Origin: Suillus spraguei
Lineage: Eukaryota; Basidiomycota; Agaricomycetes; Boletales; Suillaceae
Length of the DNA stretch: 64,000 nt
Direction: 5' to 3'
Assembly (NCBI GenBank): GCA_016800925.1
Contig: JABCPU010000021.1
Span: 310,001 to 374,000 of the forward strand
Of the stretch, positions 12,120-24,225 are shown piece after piece. The stretch's first letter is position 1. Every line of letters begins with the position of its first letter. The notes beneath the pieces were generated by a model, which was given only the letters and a program-made list of their open reading frames with translations, did no database searches and was not told the DNA's origin. A program made the translations under genes and the position numbers.

Positions 12120-13762
12120 ATGGAATATTCCTCTGATGATATCGCAGCAGCGATGAGCTTGCAGTTCTCTACGGTGCGTTTCCTTGTTGATATGAGGGCG
12201 AATAGTACTTCACAATTCATGTTCCATCAGTACATATACGGTGCGTACTCCCTGAATTCCTTATTTTTTGCCCTAACACAGTTCAGTGTCGATGACTACA
12301 TTTTGGGTAGGCTTATACCCTGATTATTTGTGTCTGCTGTTAAACTCGTTCATCCAGAGCTATGATTATGTATGTTCACTTCATGAAGAGGTAATACACC
12401 CGTTCTGTAGTACACCTCTGTTCTGATATCCACAATGTGCTACACAAAGTGGACATTTTTACTTCGATCGCGCTGGAGCAAGTTAAAAGGCGTGTACATT
12501 GTTACACGATATCTCCCCTTTGTACTTCTTGCCACGCTTCTATATAGTGCGTTCTGTTCCAGCACATATCACCCATGGTGAATTAACATTTATTCTTCAG
12601 TGAACTTTGCCCCGAATGAGAACCCAGATGTATGTGATGCTGTGGAGAGTTAGAACCGACAGCTTACTGCGTGACTTGGCCAGAGATGCTGGGTGTTGTC
12701 CGTTATCAATTTAGGTATGTGTATGGTACTACCGTTCATAAATGTACGTCCGTGCTGAGGGCTACTGTTTTCCTCTTACAGTTTTTGGTATGGCACAACT
12801 TGTTTTCTCCGAATGTACATCTCGTTCCCCCGTAGGAATGTGTTTCCGTTCTGATTCATTCAGGTTTTCATCCTCAGAATATATGTACTCTGGAACAAGA
12901 ATAGAATCTTACTCGCAGCCATGCTGTTCACCTCTTTCGTGAGTTTTCCATCTACTCACCATACTCAAGCTAGCGGTAGATGTATTATTATACAGACTTT
13001 TCTCGTAGCGTCCTTAAGCATTGTCTTCACTATTACCGTCCCTGCAACATGTACTCGTTCTCATCTTCCCTCTGGCGTTTCACGACCACTGAAACATTAT
13101 GCTCACTTTCACAGATTCGACTAGCGCAATCCCGGGTATCACAGGGTGTTACCCGAGTTCGACTAGTTTCCAGCTCTTCATACCATTTCTTCTCTTTGCT
13201 GTGTCTGAACTGGGTGGGTAACTAGGAGCATATGTATGTATGTAATACGCGCTGACAGATGTTCTCCCTAGGACTTGTGATTCTTACGCTCATACGCGCC
13301 ATACAGAGCTGGCGAATGGACTTAGGTCATCTGTACGATGTCCTGGTGAATCATAACATATTTTATTATGCATGCGGTCTTCGTGAGATAACACTCGTAT
13401 GCGCCGTTTTCTGTACTCATCCATGATTATTCTCTTTCCCAAAGTGTTCTCAGTAATAAATGTTTGCACATTGCTGCTCCTCCAGGTGCGTGAATTTCTC
13501 CCAAAAGCCTCTGATGATCAAGTCGTTGATGTTCCGCACATCAGTACTCCTACCACTCCATGTTGCATAAGTATGTACCTCCACATCCTGTCGCGCATTG
13601 CTACTAACAATACTCACATACAGTTTTCAGTTCGTCATGCTTGCGATTCTCGCCACACGCATGCACCTCCATCTCTGGCAGGTGAACCAACATGCATACG
13701 GCCCTGGTGTCCTCGTGCGTACTACAATGTCCGACATGTCCTCTATAATTTTTATGGCATAA
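12120..13762 (+). pseudogene. DUF6533 membrane protein, copy C, with a frame lesion
   Basis: Same exon chain as the other copies. The 10-nt microexon TACATATACG and the SMTTFW exon are kept, and the 3' exons read open to TAA 13762 (DVLVNHNIFYYACGL, LAILATRMHLHLWQVNQ). Exon 9 near 12864-12870 is 2 nt shorter than in A, B and D, so the frame through FILR-YVLWNKNR is lost and a stop soon follows. No alternative donor or acceptor I tried restores it. This is a young pseudogene, or a sequencing error. The exon 5/6 junction also codes Met where the other copies have Val. Confidence 0.65.
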
Positions 13763-14279
13763 TGTGTTATCCTGTGGCTTATTCGGTGTCGTTCGTGGAG
13801 CGAGGCTTGGACTATATGCGAGATGGCTGGTGGAGGTGGAGGTGGAATTGGTAGAGATCGCCACGTGCTTAACTTGTAGGATCAGTCTGTTGCAGGGCAG
13901 GAGGAACATTTGAATGGCCTTATTATCGATGATCGATCATGTATCATGTGCATGACCCGTCAAGCCTTTAGGCAGGCAACTTGCCCATGTTGGTCACTGG
14001 CAGGTCAGAAGGTCAGGGATTTGGCTGGTCTGGGACACTCGGACAACGTTTGGGCTAAAGTATAGGCCAAAGTCGGGACACGATTGCAGCCAACGGTATT
14101 CCCAACAGAGTTTATGTAAATATACACGGGGCAACTGGTCTATCTACTCTAGTACTAACTCTCACTAGTGAGACAGGTTGAACGCAAAGTACATGTATTG
14201 TCTTTCCCGCCAATACCTTCGCAGAACCAGTTTCTACTATTGGTGTCCTGTTCTAAGGAATACTCTTATCTCACTTGAC
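13763..14279. other. Spacer between DUF6533-C and LysM-C
   Basis: Convergent 3' region matching units A and D. Near 14040 it has a tract shared with D (GACAACGTTTGGGCTAAAG) but absent from A. No gene seen. Confidence 0.45.
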
Positions 14280-14923
14280 TCAACTGAATACTGATAGGTC
14301 TATTTCGCAGTGCAGAGAACCTAAAATTCTCTCATCAGCAATGGTTTCGATAAATAGTATTTTATTCACCTCGCCGGAGTACAAGTTAGTGCAGTCGGTA
14401 TTCACGTTCGGGTTGTTCGTGAGCAATTTCTTGATTGGGATACCAGCCGCATTGGCAATGCTCTGGCATGTGTCGCTGGTTTGTATAACGTGGGTAACGT
14501 GGCAATCGTGGCCTTTGATTCCAAGGCATATAACCTATCCCGATGAATTCAAGTGTTTTTCAAAAATCAAAATGTCAATGTCTTACTTCTCCAGCAGCCA
14601 GATTACTGCAAGCGGGGTTAATGATGTTTTTGTTGACCGTTGCCAACTGGTACCTGTAGCATACGTTCAATGAACAAACGAATGGCAGGCACGATGCTTG
14701 TACGTACGTGGAAACATTGTGTTTTGCGGAGATTGCGTTACATGTATCTCCAGGTTGAACAGTTACACTGCGAGCACAATCAGCGGGGAGTGCTAGATGT
14801 TTTACAATAGTACATGTTAGTATAATCGAACCTCGAAGAAGACTATTACTGACCCTGACCAGAAACAACTGCAGCAATGGCGGCAAGCGCAATGAGTCTA
14901 GCGGCGAAGAATGAAGCGTACAT
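14280..14923 (-). CDS. Secreted two-LysM protein, copy C
   Basis: Paralogue of the LysM gene at 6827-7389 with identical intron positions. Exons 14854-14923, 14708-14792, 14587-14653 and 14280-14534 total 477 nt, 158 residues. The signal peptide is MYASFFAARLIALAAIAAVV. LysM 1 has VTVQPGDTCNAISAKHNVST and LysM 2 has HVIQTSDTCQSIANAAGIPI. The copy A stop after VNKI is replaced by a sense codon, adding about 25 residues (LFIETIADERILG and on). Either that tail is new, or an intron removes it. Probably functional. Confidence 0.8.
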
Positions 14924-16599
14924 GCTACACCTTAGTGAAAGCTTAGCTCAACAGAGTATCAATCAACACTGAGGTGCTTAGACGATACGAAGGAACTTAA
15001 GTATGTGCCGCGAGCGATTAGCTAAGGTGGTCGGGAGGACTATTGTGCAGGAATATCATATGGTAAGGAAGATTAGAAACGCCTATGATCTGTATTAATA
15101 TTGTATAGTGTCGAAGGTGACGGTGATAGCGGATAGTCCAAGATAGATAGTGAATGAGCCAACGAGGTGAGGAGGTCCAGAAGCATGCGAATGACGTTTG
15201 ATGCCTTTAGGCTATACACTTGAAGGACGGGCATTTACCGGTAGTCACTCCCAATGGCTGGTGATTGTCGTCTTTTCAAGTCGTTGTGACTCGATATCCT
15301 TGCACTGTGAGTAAATGACACGACGCACGATGTTCACGGTAGACTTGATGAAAATGAATTTGGTTGTATAACCTAATGACACGTCGTAGCAACGCTGGTT
15401 CCGAATTATCATCTTCGCAACGTGTGGAATTTGCAAAATCAGTTGTGACGTCGAACTCGCGGTAACCTGGATCCATGAACGGAACCTTCTAAGTTATCAT
15501 GACATTCTTCATTCCCGCGGATTCCGAACGCATTTGATTTCGAAACTTGACGCTCTGATGCGAACCCGACAAAGTCGTGCGGGTGAATTGTCAGCTGCGA
15601 GCGCGATGGGCCTGGCGCAGTGGCGGTAGATTTTGGCGTGGACGCACCGCCCAGTCTTGGTTCCACAAAAGAGATGGACTGGCAACGGTGGCATCGCTAG
15701 GCCGCAGGTAGTACCAGGAAGGAGCGAGTACGAGGATGGCGGCATTTACGAGCACTCAGATTGGCTACGGATACCGTGCGCATTGTGAGCTCAACGAGTG
15801 GGACAACGAAGACATGCATGTAAGTATGACAATTATAGAAAAAGCTTTACCTTTCTCCGGGGTTCGCGTTAACATTCAACGTTCACTAAACACATGGTAA
15901 AAAACGTCAGTCGAAAGATGGAGACTTGATCTGGTTCGATCTCATAACGGTGGCATGCAACCCGGAATGTTCCGGCATTAGAAGTCTAGAACCTGTTCTT
16001 TCAGACTTTGAGCTTTGAACTCGAGTCATTATTTCCTTCATGCGATTTTCTTTCCTCTGCACTGTCGAGTTTGTCGTACTTCGTACCTCCTCACTCACAC
16101 CTTCGGCCTTCTCGAGACCCGTCCGCCACTCCCTTTATCCAAAATTTTATTGTCAATCTACACACTGTAGTTTCTTCCTTTATCAAATTGTATTAGCAGG
16201 ATTCTTCAATGCACGTTTCGTTTGGTAGCTACTTGATAGGTTCATCATCGACATGTTCGAATTTTGTGAGCAGGTATCCCGCCCTCCCGATCGGCTCCAC
16301 CTGCTTTACCACCCCGAGCTATCGCTCGCTCCAGCCCAAGCTGTCAGAACATGTCAACAGCCAGACGAAGCTGAAACAGGTCACTACACACTCCAAGGGC
16401 CCAGGGGTACTACACTACCAGTTCGTTGCTCGCTGACCTGTACATCTGGTTACTGGTATCCTATGTTGCACAACCTGCATCAAGCCGCCTGATCGTTACA
16501 TAACCGTGCGCAGTATACTTAACGCCCATTCTGTTGCGGTCCATGCCTCAGTGTTTTTCATCACTTGCTGAGACTGTTATACTAGTGCACAACCTCTAG
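14924..16599. other. LysM-C upstream region, segment F and leader of unit D
   Basis: 14924-15430 corresponds to 7390-7780. 15440-15800 is segment F, with a minus-strand frame containing LRPSDATVASPSLLWNQDWA. From about 15960 the DUF6533 leader is present. No supported gene. Confidence 0.45.
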
Positions 16600-18238
16600 A
16601 TGGAATATTCGTCTGATGATATCGCAGCAGCGAGGAGCTTGCAGTTCTCTACGGTGCGTTTCCTTGTTGATATGAGGGCGAATAGTACTTCACAATTCAT
16701 GTTCCATCAGTACATACATGGTGCGTACTGCCTGAATCCTTTATTATTTACCCTAATACAGTTCAGTATCGATGGCTACATTCTGGGTAAGCTTATCTTC
16801 TGATTTATTTATGTCTGCTGTTAAACTCGTTCATCCAGAGCTATGATTATGTATGTTCACTTCATGAAGAGGTAATACACCCATTTCGTAATGTACCTCG
16901 GTTCTGATATCCACGGTATGCTATTCAAAGTGGATGTTTTTATTTCGATCGAACTGGAGCAAGTTAAAAGGCCTATATATTGTTACGCGATATCTCCCCT
17001 TTATGTTTCTTGCTACGCTTCTATATGGTGTGTTCCACTCCAGTACACATCACCCCCACGGTGAATTAACATTTATTCAGTGAACTTCATCCCGAATGAG
17101 AACCTAGATGTACGTGATGCTGTGGAGAGTCAATAAAAGCGATCGGCTTAGTAAGTGCATGTCTTCGCCAGACATGCTGGGTGTTGTCCGTTATTAATTC
17201 AGGTACGTGTATGGTACTACCATTCATGTATACATGTCCTTGCTGAGGGCCACCACTTTCGTTTTACAGGTTTTGGTATGGTACTAGTCATTTTCTCCGA
17301 ATGTACATCTCGTTCCCCCATAGAAATGTGTGTTTCTGTTCTGATTCATCCAGGTTTATTCATCCTTAGAACATATGTACTCTGGAACAATAATAAAATT
17401 TTACTCGTGGCTATGCTGTCCACCGCTTTTGTGAGTTCTCCATCCACTCACCATACCCAAACTAGCGGTAAATGCATCAGCCAGACCTTTATCGCGGCGT
17501 CCTCGAGCATTATCTTCACTACTACCATCCCTGCAGCATGTACTTGTTCTCTCCTTTCCTCTGGCATTCCATGACCACTGAAACATTTTGTTCACTTTCA
17601 CAGATTCGACTAGCGCAATCCCAGGTATTACAGGGTGCTACCTGAGCTCGACTAGTTTCCAGCTCTTCATACCATTTCTTCTCTTTTTTGTGTTTGGACT
17701 GGGTGAGCAACTAGGAACATATATATTTATGTAATACGCGCTGACAGATGTTCTCCCTAGGACTTATGATGCTCGCGCTCATACGGGCCATACAGAACTG
17801 GCAGATAAACTCGGGTCATCTGTACGTTGTCCTGCTGAGCCATAACATATTTTATTATGCATGCGGTCTTCGTGAGTCAACACTCATACATGCTGTTTTC
17901 TGTAATCATTCTCTTTCCCAAAGTGTTCGCGGTGATAAATATCTTCGCATCGCTGCTCCTCCAGGTGCGTGAATCTCCGAAGAGCCTTTTATGATCGAGT
18001 CATTGATATTCCGCACATCAGTACTCCTATAACTCCATGTTGCATGAGTATGCACCCCCCATCCTGCCGCGCATTCCTACTGACAATACTCACATACAGC
18101 TTTCAGTTCGTCATACTTGCAATCCTCGCCACGCGCATGCACCTCCATCTCTGGCAGATGAACCAACATGCACATGGCCCTGGTGCCCTCGTGCGTACTA
18201 CAATGTCCGACATGTCCTCTATAATTTTTATGGCGTAA
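16600..18238 (+). CDS. DUF6533 seven-helix membrane protein, copy D
   Basis: Fourth copy, all exons open by eye. Pieces are SMATFWSYDYVCSLHEEW, GLYIVTRYLPFMFLATLLY, LFILRTYVLWNNNKILL, SHNIFYYACGL and VILAILATRMHLHLWQMNQ, ending at TAA 18236-18238. The microexon reads TACATACATG. It differs from A mostly by conservative changes (NKNR to NNNK, loss of one Arg in the IQNWQINSG loop). No LysM partner: the unit is cut by a deletion near 18600. Confidence 0.82.
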
Positions 18239-19185
18239 AATCTTATCCTGTGGCTTATTCGGTGTCGTTCGTGCAGCGAGGCTTGGAGTATACGAGATGG
18301 CTAGTGGAGGTGGAATTGGTAGAGATCGCCACGTGCTTAACTTGTAGGATCAGTCTGTTGCAGGGCAGGAGGAACAGTTGAATGGCCTTATTGTCAATGA
18401 TCGATTGTGTATTATGTGCATGACCCGTTAAGCCTTTATGCAGGCAACTTGCCCATGTTGGTCATTGGCAGGTCAAAAGGTCAGGGATTTGGCCGGTCTG
18501 AGACACTCGGACAACGTTTGGACTAAAGTATAGGCCAAAGTCGGGACACGACTGCAGTCGACGGTATTCCCAATGGAGTTTATGTAAATATACATGGGGT
18601 AACAAGGGATTTGCAAAATCAGTCGTGACGTCGAACTCGCGGTACCCTAAATCCACGAACGGAACCTCGTAATCTTTTATGACATTCTTGATTCCCGCAG
18701 ATTCTCCGAACGCATCTGATTTCGAAATTTGAGGCTCTGATGCGAACCCGGCAAAGTCGTGCGCGTGAACTGTCAGCGCTTCGGCCTAGCGCAGCACTGA
18801 GCAGTCTACAGTCACATCTGCGACTCTAGATGGTGAGGATCGGTTCCTGATGCATTGATGAGTGTAGTAGGTATTGCTATTTACAAGTGAGGACCGTCAT
18901 CCTCGTCATTCAGATGATCTTCCTCTTCCTCCAATTTTTTTTGATCTGAATATTGTCCTCGTTGGACCCGTTAGAATCAAGGTCACTGACTGTCGTGCTC
19001 CAGCAGACTCGTGCTGGCAGGAATGATTATAAAAGCATAAAGCAAAGCTCGTGTGTTACATGGCACGTGCCGACAGTCACTTCGCGTTTGTCACAAAGGA
19101 AGTGCGCATTGTTTGAGCCACTACTAATCATGGTGAATCATATTAATATCGTGGGTCTTGCTTGACAAAGATCTCTTGTATCAAT
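18239..19185. other. Truncated end of unit D and upstream region of chk1
   Basis: 18239-18598 follows unit C downstream sequence. At about 18600 it jumps to segment F sequence (as at 15430-15600), which ends near 18780. 18790-19185 is unique and should hold the chk1 promoter. No gene. Confidence 0.5.
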
Positions 19186-21057
19186 ATGGCTCCGAAGTAC
19201 CCTAAAATCTCAGGTATGTTTTCTCTCTTATTGGGTCAGATTCACAAATGGCATGATTGCAGGCTATGAGCTTGTTCAACAAATCGGTGGAGGTACCTTC
19301 TCGAGCGTGTTCAGAGCTGTCAATATAGAGAACCATCAAGTGGCAGCATGCAAGGTCATATTTATCAAGGAGACCACCACCGAAAGGGAACGCAAGGTTG
19401 TCGAAAAGGAGATGAAGCTTCATAAGTCCCTCAAGCACAAGTATGTCCTGGAGTTTCTACATGCTGCCGTGGTGGAGCGCAAATACAAAGATTCCTATGT
19501 TCCTGGAATGTACATGCTACTAGAGCTCGCTGCAGGAGGAGACCTCTTCGATAAGATTGGTGCGTTTTGTTGACTGATCATGTACCCAAGCTTCAACCCA
19601 TAACTCATCAGCGCCGGATGTTGGGATTGGAGAGAATGTGGCACACTACTATTTCGGCCAGCTCCTGGCAGGGATGGTGAGAAACCAACACTGATCATCC
19701 ACATTCAAGAAAGCCAAGACATTTCCGAATCACAGGACTTTATTCATCGCGAAGGAATTTGCCACCGTGACCTGAAACCGGAAAATATTTTGCTTGATGT
19801 AGCTGGTACCCTCAAGATATCAGACTTTGGCCTGGCAGCGGTCTACAAACTCAAGGAGAGTGGCAAGACAAGACAATTGACCGAATTGTGTGGCAGCTTG
19901 CCGTACATGGCCCCAGAAGTGTGTCACATTTACACGTTCTCGGATTGCACTCATAATACGATTCCAGGTTCACTACAAGACACCGTATGAAGCAGAGCCC
20001 ATTGATGTCTGGGGGATTGGTATCATTCTTTTCACACTTCTCGCGGGAAGTCCGTCAAATATCCCAATACTTCCGTAAACTCTTCAGATTAACGTTTCTT
20101 CCAGATACCCCTTGGGATCAATCCACAGCACAGTCATCAGAATTCTGCCAGTATATCACGGGCGAGATATTCAACGAGCTTCCTTGGAAGCGTCTAGGAA
20201 CACAAGCCCTATGTAGGCGAGATCATGCATTTTCGTGTCAATGCATATTGATATACCCACCAGCACTTATCTGTGGCCTCCTAACCGTCGAGGCAGAGAA
20301 GCGTATGACGCTCGCTGAAGTATTTGCTCACCCGTGGTGCACAAGACCAAGTCAAATTGCGAAGCAAGGCGTTGTCGCACTTGCAGACCACTTGACTGAG
20401 TCTTTGAGGGCGAACGGTGATCTGAATTATGCAATGCCGGATCTTGCGATCTCTGCGTATGTTCTCAAGGTTATTATCATGAAGCTGATATTCACTTCCA
20501 TATTTAGCGAACCTAACAAGGATAAAGATGCAGACGAGATCATGCTCTCTGCAACTCATCAATCCCAGTTCACCCAATCACTTCTATTATTCGTATGTCT
20601 CCCAAGGACACATTTTAGTCCCATTTTAAATCTGTTGTTTTCTTCAGTCACAAACACAGTCAGGTCGCAGATATACACCCAACCTTACTCGCTTCTATAC
20701 TTCCCTTGGCCCAGGGATCATGATGCAACTTATAAAGGAATCCTTGACTGCCCTCGGCGTCAAACACAAAGACGGACCTACCGGTGAGGATGAACGAGGG
20801 GAGATCCTCCGGTTGCGCGTAGGCGGGTATGATAAGCGGAACATCGCATTCAAAGGCTGGGTCGAGCTCGAGAATTTCCAATACGCTGAGACTGACGGAA
20901 GCTTCTGCTTGATGACTCGAGACGTCGTATGTTTCGTTTTATTCCCGTTTCTGAATATGAGCTCATGGATTCACAGGGAAATCCTATTTCGTGGCGCCAG
21001 TTGTGGAAAGCACTAATTTTGTCACCAGCCGTGGATCCTCATGTGCTCCGCAAATAA
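19186..21057 (+). CDS. chk1: DNA-damage checkpoint serine/threonine kinase Chk1
   Basis: Nuclear checkpoint kinase that delays mitosis after DNA damage or stalled replication. Exons: 19186-19213, 19263-19559, 19612-19676, 19736-19918, 19968-20049, 20105-20212, 20264-20456, 20508-20592, 20648-20923 (or 20926), 20977-21057; about 465 residues, in frame. The catalytic domain shows the glycine loop [12 protein letters not shown], the Lys in [31 protein letters not shown] and [17 protein letters not shown]. The C-terminal regulatory (KA1-like) region shows [20 protein letters not shown] and [13 protein letters not shown], typical of Chk1 and not of other CAMK kinases. No lesion seen. The last donor is ambiguous by one Val codon. 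Confidence 0.93.
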
Positions 21058-21848
21058 CCCCATTCAAAACACTATGACCCCATTAGCACTACGACTCTCA
21101 TACACTATGCCAACCTATATGTTATTTGTATATTTTTGCGATCTTCTCTCTTACTGCCTTGTATGCGATCTGATTGAGCGTTTCCGTATGCCATACCCTG
21201 CTACACCAAGAGACGATCTGTTCACTGCTTTCCTAGATTCCTATTTCCATTCAATTGTAGTTTCATCAATTCAAGCCTTACTGTCTTTGTAGTGTTTCAA
21301 TGCGACACAAGTTTCCTGCGAGTTGTGTTTGTTGAAATGCCCTAGGCGAAATATTAATATGAGCGATCTTCGTGAGATCTGGATGATTCGTAGTGACATT
21401 CAGCGTGCAAATCATCATGATGCTTGATCACTCGCAGCTACAGCAGATACTAAAGGAACTGTCCCTGGGTCCTATATGTGTGGTACATTGTGTTGAAGTA
21501 CTGAAACATATGGCGGAATTTCTTCGACACGAGTTGAATGTGGTGTTCGAGCATAAATAGACATGATAACCGCCTCGATGGCGTTTTGTGGAGTGGTTCC
21601 ATGTTCCGACTTCTGATACAACTTCAGGTACCGCATAGGTACCCTACATCATTCAGTAGCTTCGTAAGATCCAGAGATGAAGACCTTCAAAGTCCAAGGA
21701 AGGAAGATGTTGTTGGTCAGGAAACATCGGTGCTTTAGTGGAGGCATCATTGGATCACATTGGAGCATGTTAGATTGAAAATAAATCCGTATAGTACAGT
21801 CCGGCATGACCTCAACCACTCGAGGAAAACTGCCTCGCTTGGAACATC
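21058..21848. other. Intergenic region, chk1 / PEBP gene
   Basis: Convergent 3' ends. Short ORFs only, none with family features. No repeat recognised. Confidence 0.5.
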
Positions 21849-22677
<829 letters not shown>

Positions 22678-22758
22678 TCAATAAAACCTGCATTCTGACG
22701 AGCCTGTGATAGAGTAGAAAACTATGCTACAGAACATTGAATGATGCATATAACTGTA

Positions 22759-23551
22759 TCATTCACACGTCGAATTCAAGAACTGCAACAAGTTCTGCCT
22801 GTTCGCGTCCATCTCGAGATCTCTGGCATCCTTATGAACTTTCAACTTGATCTGAGACAATAATATCAGATAGTCTGATGCCCGGATCTGGACAGAAAAA
22901 ACGAACCTTCTTGCCCGTTAGAACGCTGCGCCTTTCATCCTTGTCCTTCGCATTATCCCTGTCCTTGTGTTTCCTGTGCTTCTTGTCTCGGTCTTTCTCC
23001 CTGTGCTTTGACTTGGACTTGCGAATATCGCGACTATCTGAACGAGAGCGAGACCGATTGTTTGGCGACTTTCCACGTAACCTATGCCGACTCCTGCCAC
23101 CACGCTCCTCAGATGACGTCGATACAGCAGAGTTTGTCGAACGTGAACGGGATTGGCGTCGATGTTCAGCGGTCTGCAATGCATTTATGCGCACATCTTC
23201 AGAGGTCAAATACAACTCGGCGAAAAGAACAATTAGGGAATAACGTACAACGCTGCGACTTCTGATTCGCCCACGACTCTCGGAAGACTCGTGGTATTTG
23301 TCTCGGTCCTGCTACAGTGTTTGAATAATATTGAAATAAGACAGCAAATGACCCACATTGCGATTATACTTTTCTCTGTCTCTTGTGTCGTCATGATACT
23401 TGTGACTGCGTGAGCGGTTTGGACTCCGAGACCTTGAACGCTTAGTGTGACGAGACCTTCTGTCTTCTTTCTCGTCATGGTGGTTGTGTATTTCAGGGGA
23501 CCTTGAACGACTCCATCCTCTATTTCCCCCTGTTCGGCGAATGCGTGTCAT
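22759..23551 (-). CDS. RS-rich nuclear protein, probably splicing-related
   Basis: 204 residues from exons 23357-23551, 23249-23308, 22907-23173 and 22759-22851. Residues 10-150 are Arg/Ser repeats and Lys/Asp-rich charged sequence (RSRSPNRSRSHK, RSRSRSDSRDIRKSKSK, KHRKHKDRDNAKDKDERR). The C-terminus has a compact segment SVLTGKKIKLKVHK, then LEMDANRQNLLQFLNS. RS domains usually place a protein with the splicing machinery, but I cannot name the family. The last intron (22852-22906) is supported because it joins GKK to IKLKV in frame. Confidence 0.75.
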
Positions 23552-24225
23552 GACATGTTATAAATATGAGCATAAGTGAATGCGTTGTCGCCCCATTACC
23601 AGCACAGCCGACATAAGTAGTGCGTGGTAATCAACATTGACACAGAAGGTCAGTCAAGAATCTCTCAAGAGTAACGAAGACCATTTACCACTTCGTCTAT
23701 GGTAATCCCTTGAGCGATGCTCTCTGCGTTCACCGTGTCTTCTTTCACTCATGAGATGAGGGTTGTTGCGGAAAGGCGACCGTGGAATTATAATTTAAAA
23801 TCAAATTGGGTTATTTGGCATTACTTACTCATTACATAAGTTAACCTCCGGACCAAACAAGTGATTTTGACTATCACTATTTAATGATAGAACATAATCA
23901 CGTTGGTCAGATATGTAGGTAAGAAGGGGCAGTATCATATGTGCATACGGTCGATCATCATATGAGATGCTCCGAAGGTATAGCCATCAACATTCGACGC
24001 TCACTCGCACTATTTGGCCCACCACTTATTTACAGCTATTTGCGAAAACGTTGCATATGCATGTCCTGACTATCGCATCATCCCGGCCAGTATCAACTGA
24101 ACCCGATCAACATTCTTTGACCAGTAGGAACGAGCACTATGGGGCGCCGCGATTCAGGGTATGGTCGCACTGTGCTCGGTGTAGCAGTATCTGAATCTAT
24201 GGCTTTACTGAACTTACCGTGTAGG
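23552..24225. promoter_or_regulatory. Upstream region of the kinase-GTPase gene, duplicated at 26.5 kb
   Basis: No gene. 23903-24000 (tract with GGGGCAGTATCATATGTG) is repeated with divergence at 26527-26640, downstream of the same gene, which suggests a tandem duplication whose second gene was lost. An upstream ATG at 24139 is in frame with nothing recognisable. Confidence 0.45.

Larger units (their letters stand above)
3476..18790. repeat. Four-unit tandem segmental array (DUF6533 gene + LysM gene cassette)
   Basis: Four diverged direct copies of a unit of about 3.5-4.5 kb. In order the unit holds a 5' leader, a plus-strand DUF6533 gene, a convergent minus-strand LysM gene, the LysM upstream region, and a trailing segment F. 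DUF6533 starts lie at 4472, 8908, 12120 and 16600. LysM copies lie at 6827-7389 and 14280-14923. Segment F occurs at about 3560-3830, 7820-8220, 15300-15800 and, truncated, 18600-18780. Units A and C are complete. In B the LysM part is replaced by unrelated sequence (about 10980-11510). In D a deletion joins the post-DUF6533 region directly to segment F near 18600. F before unit A implies that an earlier unit once stood to the left. Confidence 0.9.
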
